DNA from: an uncultured Clostridia bacterium
GTDB lineage: Bacteria; Bacillota; Clostridia; Oscillospirales; Acutalibacteraceae
Direction: 5' to 3'
Assembly (NCBI GenBank): GCA_946500295.1
Contig: CAMMVF010000003.1
Span: 1 to 64,000, forward strand
DNA length: 64,000 nucleotides
The notes below the pieces were generated by a model. That model was given only the letters and a program-made list of their open reading frames with translations. It searched no databases and was not told the origin of the DNA. Positions 42,123 to 50,497 of the stretch are shown here, one piece after another. Numbering within the stretch: the stretch's first letter is position 1; each line of letters starts with the position of its first letter. The position numbers were made by a program, and so were the translations under genes.

Positions 42123-42221
42123 ACTTTTATATGATGACAACTGATGATAATTGCTAAACCTAAAATCTAACATAATAAAGTCGTTGATAAAAAACGCAAT
42201 TACAATGACGAGATAAAAATA

Positions 42222-42250
42222 TTGCAGGACTCCGCTTTTGATGCTATAAT
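42222..42250 (+). promoter_or_regulatory. Promoter of the acetyltransferase gene
   Basis: TTGCAG (42222-42227), 17 bases, TATAAT (42245-42250). The transcript would start near 42257, leaving a leader of about 170 bases. Confidence 0.65.
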
Positions 42251-42256
42251 CAAGTC

Positions 42257-42427
42257 GCCGATATCCCCCGCCTGAGCAGGCGGCGGTTGCAATCGTCGCA
42301 GGCGTGATCAAACTAGCTTGTCACGCAGGCGAAGATTTAAATCGAATCTGAAAATCGGATCAACCCATCGGTCGGCAAATAATCAACTCTCCCCTGCCGA
42401 GCGACTAATTTGATAACGGAGGACGAC
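42257..42427 (+). other. GC-rich structured 5' leader
   Basis: The leader contains CGCCTGAGCAGGCG, a long stem TCGCAGGCGTGA / TCACGCAGGCGA, an ATCGAATCTGAAAATCGGATC stem, and GGTCGGCA / TGCCGAGC around an A/T-rich loop. These fold back in series and the ribosome site (CGGAGGACG) follows. The local GC content is clearly above its surroundings. It may be a regulatory RNA; no known riboswitch class was recognised. Confidence 0.4.
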
Positions 42428-43015
42428 ATGGAATTAATTGATATAATCAAAGGCAACAAGCCCTATACCCTAGTTGAAAGTGGGAACGGGGCGAAGCTTC
42501 AGCAAAAGTCAAAAAGACTTTGCTGGGAATATAACATGACAAGCCCTGACGATAGCGAAAAAAAGTCTGAAATTCTCTCAGAACTGCTTGGTACCTATAA
42601 CCCACAGGTTTTCATCGAGCCGTCGTTTCGCTGTGATTACGGATTTAACATTCATTTTCACGGCTTTGCTCTGGTGAACTACAACTGCGTAATTCTGGAC
42701 ACCTCCCCGGTACATATCGGTAAAAACGCCTTTATAGCCCCCGGTGTGTGCATAGCCTGCGCAGGACACGGAATACTTCCGGCTCAAAGAGCCGAGGGAG
42801 TCAGCACCTCTGCCCCGATAATCATAGAGGACGATGTGTGGATAGGCGCAAACGCCACTGTCATCGGCGGAGTCACTATAGGCGAGGGCAGTATAATCGG
42901 CGCAGGCAGCGTGGTAGTGAGGGATATACCTCGGGGAGTTATAGCTGTCGGAAATCCTGCGAGAGTACTGAGAAAAATTACAGATAAGGATCGCCTTGAG
43001 CTTACAAAGCTCTAA
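42428..43015 (+). CDS. Left-handed beta-helix sugar O-acetyltransferase (maltose acetyltransferase type)
   Basis: The 195-residue protein transfers acetyl from acetyl-CoA to a sugar hydroxyl. It has FRCDYGFNIHFHGFALVNYN, the catalytic-His region ACAGHGILP, then hexapeptide repeats VWIGANATVIGGVTIGEGSI to AVGNPARVLRKI. This is the LacA/Maa/NodL family at normal length. The start is the ATG with CGGAGGACG just before it. A strong terminator follows (43072-43111). Confidence 0.92.
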   Translation: MELIDIIKGNKPYTLVESGNGAKLQQKSKRLCWEYNMTSPDDSEKKSEILSELLGTYNPQVFIEPSFRCDYGFNIHFHGFALVNYNCVILDTSPVHIGKNAFIAPGVCIACAGHGILPAQRAEGVSTSAPIIIEDDVWIGANATVIGGVTIGEGSIIGAGSVVVRDIPRGVIAVGNPARVLRKITDKDRLELTKL

Positions 43016-43071
43016 GTACAAAGCTTTATATTTAAACGCTACGAAATCAATCTTTATAATAATCATAACAA

Positions 43072-43111
43072 ACCGCCATAAACGGGATTAAAACCTTTTA
43101 TGGCGGTATTT
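43072..43111 (+). terminator. Terminator after the acetyltransferase gene
   Basis: ACCGCCATAAA and TTTATGGCGGT form an 11-base stem followed by ATTTT. Confidence 0.85.
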
Positions 43112-43181
43112 TGCGCATATCAGCCTTCTGAGATTAGTCCAATGATGGAGGCTTGTATAAATTAATTTTTGATAATATAGA

Positions 43182-43523
43182 TTACAGCTTTTCTTGTGTC
43201 TTCTGTTCACCACTATCGTCTGCGTCGGACAAATCGGTTTTGCTGTCCTTACGCTTATCATAACACAGAGCCTCATCGCTGTCGCACATTCCCTTTGTAG
43301 TCGGGTCTGTAGCTATTCCTACAAAGGATAATACTGAAGTTATAACTACGCCAATCAGATAAGGGTTGGAAATAAAGTTTGTACCCAAATCTACTATACT
43401 CTGCCAGGATGTCAAATCGGCGTTTGTAAGTCCCATATAAGTCAAAATCGGAGATACAATCACACCGACTAAGCCGAGCCAAAACTGGGGACTTTGAAGC
43501 CTAAGCTTCCAGTTGATTTTCAT
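43182..43523 (-). CDS. phi-LC3-family holin, standing alone
   Basis: The 113-residue protein starts MKINWKLRLQSPQFWLGLVG. The N-W-K-x-R-x-x-(S/N)-P-x-F-W start, two membrane segments and DPTTKGMCDSDEAL are the phi-LC3 holin family signature. The C-terminal tail is longer and more charged than usual (RKDSKTDLSDADDSGEQKTQ). No endolysin or other phage gene is near. It is either a prophage relic or a domesticated cell-lysis/export protein. GGAGGTGAAG ribosome site. Confidence 0.9.
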   Translation of the reverse strand: MKINWKLRLQSPQFWLGLVGVIVSPILTYMGLTNADLTSWQSIVDLGTNFISNPYLIGVVITSVLSFVGIATDPTTKGMCDSDEALCYDKRKDSKTDLSDADDSGEQKTQEKL

Positions 43524-43739
43524 TCATCTTCACCTCCGCTTCCTTTATTAGCCTATCCCCTACATCCTATGCAAGCTTCAATAAACTTGTCCGCTCGGCT
43601 AATTGCCAAACACCGAATGGAAACGGTTAAAATTTCTTAAGCACATGTCTCATGGACTAAGATTATGCTTTTAGAAAACATTGTACGTAATTTTATTGTT
43701 TGAAGACAAGAAATTTCTGTTTTTTCGTTAATTTCTCCT

Positions 43740-43769
43740 ATGACATTTTATACCATTTTGTGCTATAAT
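43740..43769 (+). promoter_or_regulatory. Promoter of the Cys-rich/CarD pair
   Basis: ATGACA (43740-43745), 18 bases, TATAAT (43764-43769). The rest of 43524-43841 shows no gene. Confidence 0.6.
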
Positions 43770-43841
43770 TTATATATAACGTTAGTCTAATCAGTGCAAA
43801 CCCGATTATTGGCTCAGCGTTCAATAAAAGGGTGTGATATA

Positions 43842-44117
43842 ATGAGAGACTATAGTAACCATATTCCGTCCGCAGCCAGCTCGCATTTAGACATTCTTGA
43901 TTTGCCAAGCTGTGTCTATCTTCTTGAAAACGGTCGATGCCGAGAACTGACATTAAAAAAATGTGCAGGGATGACGTGTAGATTTTGTATTACAAAAGAC
44001 CGCTTTGCCGACTCAAGACGAAAATGGTCAGACAGACTTAATTCATTAGGCGAAAATCTGCAAAGAGAAATTTCAAAAAAATACTACGGCGGAAAATCAC
44101 CGTGGAAAAATGATTGA
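43842..44117 (+). CDS. Small cysteine-containing protein of unknown function
   Basis: The 91-residue protein is MRDYSNHIPSAASSHLDILD, then CVYLLENGRCRELTLKKC, AGMTCRFCITKDRF and a basic tail. Five Cys in a C-x9-C-x7-C-x4-C-x2-C spacing suggest metal binding. Small clostridial proteins with 'LLENGxCxxLTxxxCxGxxCxF' are common and unnamed. The gene ends 12 bases before the CarD-like gene and shares its promoter. Confidence 0.65.
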   Translation: MRDYSNHIPSAASSHLDILDLPSCVYLLENGRCRELTLKKCAGMTCRFCITKDRFADSRRKWSDRLNSLGENLQREISKKYYGGKSPWKND

Positions 44118-44129
44118 GGAGTGATTAAT

Positions 44130-44657
44130 ATGTTTAGTGCGGGTCAATTCGTAGTTTATGGTTCAACAGGAGTATGTAAAATCGAGGACATAAGGAAGGA
44201 AAGCTTCGCCGGTCAGTCGAGGAGTTATTACATTCTTAAACCGGCATATTCAAACAATTCCACTATTTATGCCCCGGTAGGCAACAGCGAATCAAAGATG
44301 AAGGAGACTATCTCAAGGCAGGAGATAAACTCCTTGATTGAGCTTATGACAGACTGCGACAGTGTTTGGATTGAGGACGACAATGAGAGAAAGGAAAAGT
44401 ACACTGCCATAATAAAAAGCGGCGATCACAAGCGTCTTGTAGTAATGCTCAAAACTCTCCATCTCAAGCAGAAGGAAAAAATCAGAATAGGCAGGAAGTT
44501 CCACAGCGCAGACGAAAAGATTATGAAGGAAGGGGAAAAAATACTCTTCGAGGAATTTGCCCTTGCTCTGGAACTGATGCCAAATGATATTCCCGAATAT
44601 ATAAGATCAAAAGTTGGCGAATTACTCGACCGGCAGGAGGAGCCGGAGGCAATTTAA
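44130..44657 (+). CDS. CarD/CdnL-family transcription regulator
   Basis: The 175-residue protein has an N-terminal RNA-polymerase-interacting Tudor-like domain (GQFVVYGSTGVCKIEDI...SYYILKP, about 1-65) and a C-terminal helical bundle (GDHKRLVVMLKTLHLKQKEK...EEFALALELM). Members bind the RNA polymerase beta subunit and steady the open promoter. GAGGAGTGATT ribosome site. Its operon partner is the Cys-rich protein just upstream. Confidence 0.9.
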   Translation: MFSAGQFVVYGSTGVCKIEDIRKESFAGQSRSYYILKPAYSNNSTIYAPVGNSESKMKETISRQEINSLIELMTDCDSVWIEDDNERKEKYTAIIKSGDHKRLVVMLKTLHLKQKEKIRIGRKFHSADEKIMKEGEKILFEEFALALELMPNDIPEYIRSKVGELLDRQEEPEAI

Positions 44658-44661
44658 GCTG

Positions 44662-46104
44662 TTACGTCTTGACTTGCTCCAGTAAGCTTCTCTTAATTTG
44701 CCACAGCTTTTTTGATAAATCAACATAGTAGCTGTGCGGGTTTTCAAATCTCTTTACCTCATCCCACAAGAGTTCCACCTGATTATGGCAATACTGCCTA
44801 ACCTCAGACAACTTGGGAGTGGTGTAAACCCTTTTACCTCCCTTAAATACAGGAATCAAAAGCTCCCTTGCGGTGTAGTCCGTGAGGGTTTTTGTTTTCC
44901 ATGTAGCATTTTGATCGAAAATGGTTATGGGCTTGCTGTCGTCTATAACCTCGTCATAAACACACAGCTGATCAGCTATAGCCTTTCCGCTCTCCTTATC
45001 ATACAAACGATAAAGCTTCTTAAAGTGAGGATTGGTTATCTTTCCAACATTTTCGCTGACCTTGATTTTCGGTATAATTTCACCTGCTTCGTTTTCAATC
45101 GCAACCAGCTTATAAACCCCTCCGAAAACAGGCGAGCTTTTAGAGGTTATAAGCCTCTCCCCCACTCCGAAGGAATCAATCTGCGCCCCCTGCATCATTA
45201 AATCACGGATCAAATACTCGTCAAGCGAATTAGAAGCAACTATCTTACAGCACTGCAGTCCGGCATCATCGAGCATTTTTCTGGCACGCTTTGAAAGATA
45301 AGAAATATCGCCTGAATCTAAGCGAATAGCAAAATCGGTGATACCTTGGGGAATTAAAATATTCTTGAAAGCTTTAATAGCATTTGGCACTCCGCTTTTG
45401 AGGGTGTTGTAGGTGTCTACAAGTAGGGTTGAACCATGCGGATAGAGCTTGCAGTAACACTCAAACGCTTCATACTCACTGTCAAACATCTGCACCCAAG
45501 AATGAGCCATAGTGCCGACAGCCGGAACCGAATATAGCATATCGCTCAAGGTACAGGCTGTAGCGGCGGCACCGCCTATGTAGGCGGCTCTCGCACCGTC
45601 TATTGCTCCCTGCGCACCCTGAGCACGACGAGAGCCAAATTCCATAACTGCTCTCCCGCCTGAAGCGCGAACAATTCTGTTGGCTTTTGTGGCAATCAGG
45701 GACTGATGATTAAGAGTAAGCAAAACAAAGGTTTCGATAAGCTGCGCCTCGATAGCCGGTGCTTTGACGGTAAGTATTGGCTCGTTGGGAAATACAGTAG
45801 TACCCTCAGGCACTGCATAAATGTCCCCGGTAAATTTAAAATTTCTCAAGTAAGTAAGGAATTCCTCATTGAAAATACCCTTGCTGCGGAAAAATTCTAT
45901 CTCCTCGTCTGTAAAGCTGAGATTCTCGATATAATCTATCACCTGCTCAAGCCCTGCGGCTATTGCAAACCCGCCGCCGTCGGGGATAGAGCGAAAGAAA
46001 ACATCAAAATAAGTATTGCGCTTGGCAAACCCGTTTTTCAGATAGCCGTTCGCCATTGTAAATTCATAAAAATCGGCAAGTAACGCCATGCTTTGTTTTT
46101 TCAT
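44662..46104 (-). CDS. pncB: Nicotinate phosphoribosyltransferase
   Basis: It makes nicotinate mononucleotide from nicotinate and PRPP, the entry of the salvage route to NAD. The 480-residue protein has LLADFYEFTMANGYLKNG, FDVFFRSIPDGGGFAI, GSRRAQGAQGAIDGARAA (with its conserved His-less phosphoribosyl loop), IRLDSGDI and FGVGERL, all typical. I chose the ATG (MKKQSMALL); a TTG four codons earlier is closer to the GGAGGG sequence. It follows pncA by about 20 bases on the same strand, so nicotinamide is deamidated and used in one operon. Confidence 0.95.
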   Translation of the reverse strand: MKKQSMALLADFYEFTMANGYLKNGFAKRNTYFDVFFRSIPDGGGFAIAAGLEQVIDYIENLSFTDEEIEFFRSKGIFNEEFLTYLRNFKFTGDIYAVPEGTTVFPNEPILTVKAPAIEAQLIETFVLLTLNHQSLIATKANRIVRASGGRAVMEFGSRRAQGAQGAIDGARAAYIGGAAATACTLSDMLYSVPAVGTMAHSWVQMFDSEYEAFECYCKLYPHGSTLLVDTYNTLKSGVPNAIKAFKNILIPQGITDFAIRLDSGDISYLSKRARKMLDDAGLQCCKIVASNSLDEYLIRDLMMQGAQIDSFGVGERLITSKSSPVFGGVYKLVAIENEAGEIIPKIKVSENVGKITNPHFKKLYRLYDKESGKAIADQLCVYDEVIDDSKPITIFDQNATWKTKTLTDYTARELLIPVFKGGKRVYTTPKLSEVRQYCHNQVELLWDEVKRFENPHSYYVDLSKKLWQIKRSLLEQVKT

Positions 46105-46137
46105 ATCATTATGCAATCCGCTATGATTGCCCTCCTA

Positions 46138-46659
46138 TCAAATTATTTTTATTTGTAGGCTTTTCATAACATCGAAAGCCTTTTGTTTTAGCTGTTCGTT
46201 GCTGCCTGCTGTGCAGGATGAATCAAGCGTAATCTCAGCCTCGGGCAAAGCTGTTTTAGCTAAAACAGCATTTGAAATAACACAGATATCGGTGACAACT
46301 CCGACTAACTCAATCTTTTCGTATTCGCTGCCCTTTAAATACTCATAAAGCACATCGCTCCCAAAGGTGCTTTTATGAAAGCATTTGTCGCTTTCAAGCT
46401 TGAGCTGCCGCACTCTCCCGTACAGCGACCAGCCATCGCTGCCCTTGTAGCAGTGCGGAACGGGCAGAGCCTTCCCCTCGGAAGTTGACGGATAATTATC
46501 GTCGTGAGTATCAAGAGTAAAGGCAATATCATAGCCGTTTTTGCGGCAATACTGTATCTTCTCCACTATCGGCTGCTCCAGTGCAAGCGCCTGCTGCGAA
46601 CCGAGCGAGCCTGTTACAAAATCATTTTGATAATCAATTACAATCAATAGCTTTTTCAT
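46138..46659 (-). CDS. pncA: Nicotinamidase
   Basis: It converts nicotinamide to nicotinate. The 173-residue protein carries the catalytic triad Asp10 (VIDYQNDF), Lys (KSTFGS region) and Cys (VVTDICVISNA). The metal site Asp-x-His...His is seen in TLDTHDDNYP and PVPHCYKG. AGGAGG precedes the ATG. It lies immediately upstream of pncB. Confidence 0.94.
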   Translation of the reverse strand: MKKLLIVIDYQNDFVTGSLGSQQALALEQPIVEKIQYCRKNGYDIAFTLDTHDDNYPSTSEGKALPVPHCYKGSDGWSLYGRVRQLKLESDKCFHKSTFGSDVLYEYLKGSEYEKIELVGVVTDICVISNAVLAKTALPEAEITLDSSCTAGSNEQLKQKAFDVMKSLQIKII

Positions 46660-46770
46660 CGTATCCTCCTGTAATCATAATCAAGCTTAATTAAGCGACA
46701 TTCAGTCGTATTTTTTCAGCTTCAACGTTGAGCTGTTAAATGAAAGAAACGACAGACTTATCTGCCCTGC

Positions 46771-47478
46771 TTAATGATTCTCTATTAGATCCTTAATTAC
46801 CTCAGACGCTATAATTAGCCCGACCACAGACGGTACAAAGGCTGTCGAGCCGGGAACGCTGCGACGTGAGCCAGCAGGCTTTTCACTTGAGCTTAGCGGC
46901 TTTTCCTTAGAATACACAACCTTCAGCCGATTTATTCCTTTCTTTTTCAGTTCTGTCCTCATCACCCTGGCAAGAGGACAGACAGAAGTAGAGAATATGT
47001 CTGCAATTTCAAATGCCGTAGGGTCGAGCTTATTACCTGCACCCATGCTGCTGATTATTCTCGTGCCCGATTCCTGAGCCTTGAGCACCAGGTCGATTTT
47101 GGCACTCACAGTGTCAACAGCGTCCACAACATAATTATAAGCCGAAAAATCAAATTCATCCCTGCTCTCGGGTAGATAAAAGCATCTGTATGTCTTGACT
47201 GAGGCATTGGGATTGATATCCAATATTCTCTCCTTCATGACATCCACTTTATACTTTCCAAGAGTACTGTGAAGGGCTATAATCTGCCTGTTTAAATTTG
47301 TTATGCTCACTGTATCATTGTCAATGAGGTCAAGCGCTCCCACGCCGCTGCGAGCAAGAGCCTCGGCTGTGTACCCTCCTACTCCACCTATACCGAAGAC
47401 TGCAACGCGAGCATCGCTGAGTTTTTTCATAGCCTCCTCGCCGAGCAATAGCTGAGTTCTCGAAAATTCATTTTCCAT
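46771..47478 (-). CDS. tcdA: tRNA threonylcarbamoyladenosine dehydratase
   Basis: An E1/MoeB-like enzyme that cyclises t6A to ct6A in tRNA using ATP. The 235-residue protein has ATP-loop VAVFGIGGVGGYTAEALARS, DNDTVSITNLNRQIIAL, VVDAVDTVSAKIDLV and SSMGAGNKLDP, then SRRSVPGSTAFVPSVVGL near the end. These are the TcdA/CsdL motifs. It lies between pncA and nadA but has no obvious link to NAD synthesis. Confidence 0.92.
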   Translation of the reverse strand: MENEFSRTQLLLGEEAMKKLSDARVAVFGIGGVGGYTAEALARSGVGALDLIDNDTVSITNLNRQIIALHSTLGKYKVDVMKERILDINPNASVKTYRCFYLPESRDEFDFSAYNYVVDAVDTVSAKIDLVLKAQESGTRIISSMGAGNKLDPTAFEIADIFSTSVCPLARVMRTELKKKGINRLKVVYSKEKPLSSSEKPAGSRRSVPGSTAFVPSVVGLIIASEVIKDLIENH

Positions 47479-47564
47479 AAAATCACCGCTTATATTTTAT
47501 ACATTATATCTTGCCCTGACTGTGCTATTTTGTCAACCCCTTCCGGAGATTTATTACCTATTTA

Positions 47565-47593
47565 TTGACAAAATTTTTGCAGTGTATTATCAT
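47565..47593 (+). promoter_or_regulatory. Probable nadA promoter
   Basis: TTGACA (47565-47570), 17 bases, TATCAT (47588-47593). Start near 47600, about 33 bases before the ATG. No operator recognised. Confidence 0.55.
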
Positions 47594-47632
47594 TTATCTA
47601 CAGAAGCCTTAACAATAATGGAGGGTATATTA

Positions 47633-48544
47633 ATGATAAAAGACATACAGCAGGAAATACTCAAGCTAAAGAAAGAAAAGGATATTTGCATCCTCGCTCA
47701 CAGCTATCAGGCACATGAAATTTTGGAGATAGCCGACTACTCAGGCGACTCCTTTCAACTCAGCCTGTTGGCTCAAAAAGCCGAGCAAAAAACAATTATC
47801 ATGTGCGGTGTTCGCTTCATGGCAGAAACCGTAAAGATTTTGTCGCCTGAGAAAACAGTTTATCTTGTCAGCCCTGACGCAGGCTGCCCGATGGCTGAGC
47901 AGATGGACAAGGAATACATTGAAAAGGTCAAAGAGGAATATCCAGACTACACAGTTGTCGCCTATATAAACACAACAGCACAGCTTAAAACTATCTGCGA
48001 CGTTTGCGTTACCTCTTCCTCAGCGCTGAATATAGTTAAAAAGCTTGAAAACGACAAGATCCTCTTTATACCCGACTGCAACCTCGGCTCTTATGTGGCA
48101 CAAAACGTTCCGGAAAAAACCGTCAAGCTATTACAGGGAGGTTGTCCCGCTCATGCAAGCGTAAAGCCCGAGGAAGCCGAGCTTGCGAAGAAAAAATATC
48201 CGAATGCACTTTTGCTCGTACATCCTGAATGTCAGCCCGGAGTCTGCGCTCAGGCTGATTTTATCGGCTCGACCTCTGCTATAATGGACTATGCAAAAAA
48301 CTCCAAGCATGATGAATTCATCATCGGCACCGAGCTGAGTATAGCAGAGCACCTACAATACGAATGTCCCGATAAGCGCTTTTATCCCCTGTCGCAAAAG
48401 CTGATGTGCTCAAATATGAGAATTACAACACTGATGGATGTGTATAACTGTATTTTGGGTAAGTCGGGCGAAGAGATAGCTCTTGACATTGACACCATGA
48501 CAGCAGCCAGACGGAGTATAGATAAGATGGTGGAGTTGGGGTGA
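47633..48544 (+). CDS. nadA: Quinolinate synthase
   Basis: A [4Fe-4S] enzyme that condenses iminoaspartate and dihydroxyacetone phosphate to quinolinate. The 303-residue protein has ILAHSYQAHEILEIADYSGD, MCGVRFMAETVKIL, YINTTAQLK, PDCNLGSYVA, HPECQPGVCAQADFIGSTSA and MCSNMRITTL. The cluster Cys are those in MCGVRF, HPEC and MCSNM. GGAGGG lies upstream of the ATG. nadB and nadC, its usual partners, are not adjacent; a terminator follows. Confidence 0.95.
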   Translation: MIKDIQQEILKLKKEKDICILAHSYQAHEILEIADYSGDSFQLSLLAQKAEQKTIIMCGVRFMAETVKILSPEKTVYLVSPDAGCPMAEQMDKEYIEKVKEEYPDYTVVAYINTTAQLKTICDVCVTSSSALNIVKKLENDKILFIPDCNLGSYVAQNVPEKTVKLLQGGCPAHASVKPEEAELAKKKYPNALLLVHPECQPGVCAQADFIGSTSAIMDYAKNSKHDEFIIGTELSIAEHLQYECPDKRFYPLSQKLMCSNMRITTLMDVYNCILGKSGEEIALDIDTMTAARRSIDKMVELG

Positions 48545-48604
48545 GAGGATACTAACGCACCTGATAAATCAAATATATCTCATCTAATATGATATTTAAA
48601 TTGA

Positions 48605-48650
48605 AAACCCGCTACAAGATAATAGGTTACTCTTGTGGCGGGTTTGATTA
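48605..48650 (+). terminator. Terminator after nadA
   Basis: AAACCCGCTACAAG and CTTGTGGCGGGTTT pair (one mismatch) and are followed by a T-rich stretch. The rest up to 49122 has no gene; around 48680-48720 a GCGAAAAGAC... sequence recalls the palindromic repeats at 25467 and 28100. Confidence 0.8.
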
Positions 48651-49122
48651 TTACACATAATAAATTATCCACTGTTTTTCGCTCAGGGAGCAAAATCACA
48701 GCGAAAAGACTTGTTTTTACGGAGATAAAGGTTTATAGAACCGTATTTTGTGTTGGTGACTTGTGATAGCAAATAAGGTGATTGGGCTTATTGTAATAAA
48801 TATATTTAGCATCACCTTATCTTCTGTAAATTACTTAACAAGTCATATTCTAAACATTTATCCTTTTCTTGAAACAATTCCATAAAAAATACAATAATTG
48901 CTTCATCACTACACAATAAACATAGATTACATTAACCCTTTAATATTGTTTAATCGTGTTACAAATACATAATAAAAGGATGACCTGCAATTGGTAAAAT
49001 ATTTAAATAATTGCCGTGAGTCTAGCTTAACAGGAATTAGTACTATCGTTTTTTAAGAATTATCCTCCAAATTGTCAGATGCATAAAACGATTTTTTATC
49101 TCAATAAATTTTTACATAAAGT

Positions 49123-50061
49123 TTATAAGGGAAATACATCATCAAAACAACCACGTACAAACTTATCCAGGTTACCGCCACGTGTAATATTCACTATTTC
49201 AATACCATGTTTATCACAATACTCGCGACAAATACTATATCCTATATTTGCTTTCCTTATATCTCCAAATCCACCGATGAAATTGGCTTCAAATTTATTT
49301 TTGGGTAAAACCTCTGTAGAGCGATCGTCATCACCGCTCTTAATTCCTGAAACATGGCTTTTAATAGAATTATCAATATGAAACTTTCCATCATCACCAA
49401 AATATTTCATATAACTGTTGTCCATTCCATATAAATAGATTTTTTGGTATCCCATATACACCGCAAGTTGTATACTAAAATTAGTAACAGTCCCCAATTC
49501 ACTAATATACAATGCAATATCTTCAGAAAAGTTTTTTACCTTATTTGAATATTCTCCGCTTTCATAAAAGTCAATATAGTATATCTTACTATCATTCGAT
49601 TTAAAAAATGAATTTAGGTAATCGGCTGCAAATAAGGCCTCCACTCCGCTTTTATTAATATCTTCTAAATATTTGCTACAGGTAGTTGTGTTATTAACTC
49701 CTGTAAGAAAAGTAGAATCACACACACATATATAAGTTGGTCGCCAATCCGTCTGATCAAGTATATCTATAATGCGATTTGCTCCAAAGGAATCAATTTT
49801 TAAATGTGCAAATGTATTCAAGTCTTCGATTCTAACACTAGGTCCATTACCTACAATTACACACGATTTTCCTGATTTGCAATTCTTAAATCTTTGAAGT
49901 CTCTTACCATTTTTTGAGTACCATCTATATTTTGCCCTAATATTAATCTGCGTATGGCGAACAATTCTAATAATTGGTCTTGCAATAATATATTTTGCAA
50001 CATATATAAATAGGTATGATAATTTATTTTGTTTTAATGATTTTCTTATTGATATTTTCAT
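49123..50061 (-). CDS. DUF115 / MptE-like protein of the polysaccharide cluster
   Basis: The 312-residue protein has a basic, hydrophobic N-terminus (1-50), then CVIVGNGPSVRIEDLNTFAH, IDSFGANRIIDILDQTDWRP, YICVCDSTF and a later YLYGMDNSYMKYFGD. The G-N-G-P-S...GAN motifs are those of DUF115-type Rossmann proteins that are frequent in surface-glycan loci of Firmicutes, where a sugar-transfer role has been proposed. Function unproven. It is the last complete gene of the cluster. Confidence 0.75.
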   Translation of the reverse strand: MKISIRKSLKQNKLSYLFIYVAKYIIARPIIRIVRHTQINIRAKYRWYSKNGKRLQRFKNCKSGKSCVIVGNGPSVRIEDLNTFAHLKIDSFGANRIIDILDQTDWRPTYICVCDSTFLTGVNNTTTCSKYLEDINKSGVEALFAADYLNSFFKSNDSKIYYIDFYESGEYSNKVKNFSEDIALYISELGTVTNFSIQLAVYMGYQKIYLYGMDNSYMKYFGDDGKFHIDNSIKSHVSGIKSGDDDRSTEVLPKNKFEANFIGGFGDIRKANIGYSICREYCDKHGIEIVNITRGGNLDKFVRGCFDDVFPL

Positions 50062-50262
50062 ATCTGTTCCTTTCCTTATTACAAACTACCTGCTAATACC
50101 TCTGTTTAAAATACACTTAAACACCTGTCTTCAATATACTGTCATTATCCAGCATAACATTTTAATAAGAAGCAATCTGACTACTATTTAAATTTCTTTA
50201 TTCTTGTAATATCTTCGCAAATCAATCCATTCGTCATTAGTTTTTAATATATTTTTTATATG

Positions 50263-50397
50263 TTAACCTCTTTCCCTTATATAATCAATTATTGTAACAT
50301 CGCATCCGTGCTGCTTAAGAAATTCCTGCGTTGCAAAGGCTTGTAAAACCGAACCGTAATTCTGCACGGCGTGCAGGGTTATAATGTCTATTTTCAT
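50263..50397 (-). pseudogene. Polysaccharide pyruvyl transferase, N-terminal remnant
   Basis: The 44 codons read MKIDIITLHAVQNYGSVLQA, FATQEFLKQHGCDVTIIDYI and then a stop. MKIxIITLHxxxNYGxVLQAxAxQxFLxxxGxxVxIIDY is the start of pyruvyl transferases. The remaining 300 or so residues are missing; a few codons beyond the stop look coding (NDEWIDLRRYY). Thus a second pyruvyl transferase once stood here. Confidence 0.8.
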
Positions 50398-50497
50398 TAA
50401 ACACGCTCACCTTTTGTTTTTTACTTTGAATATACATTCCGTTATATTGTTATATTATAATACCACTATTAAAGCAATATCATTTCAATCCTTTTCT

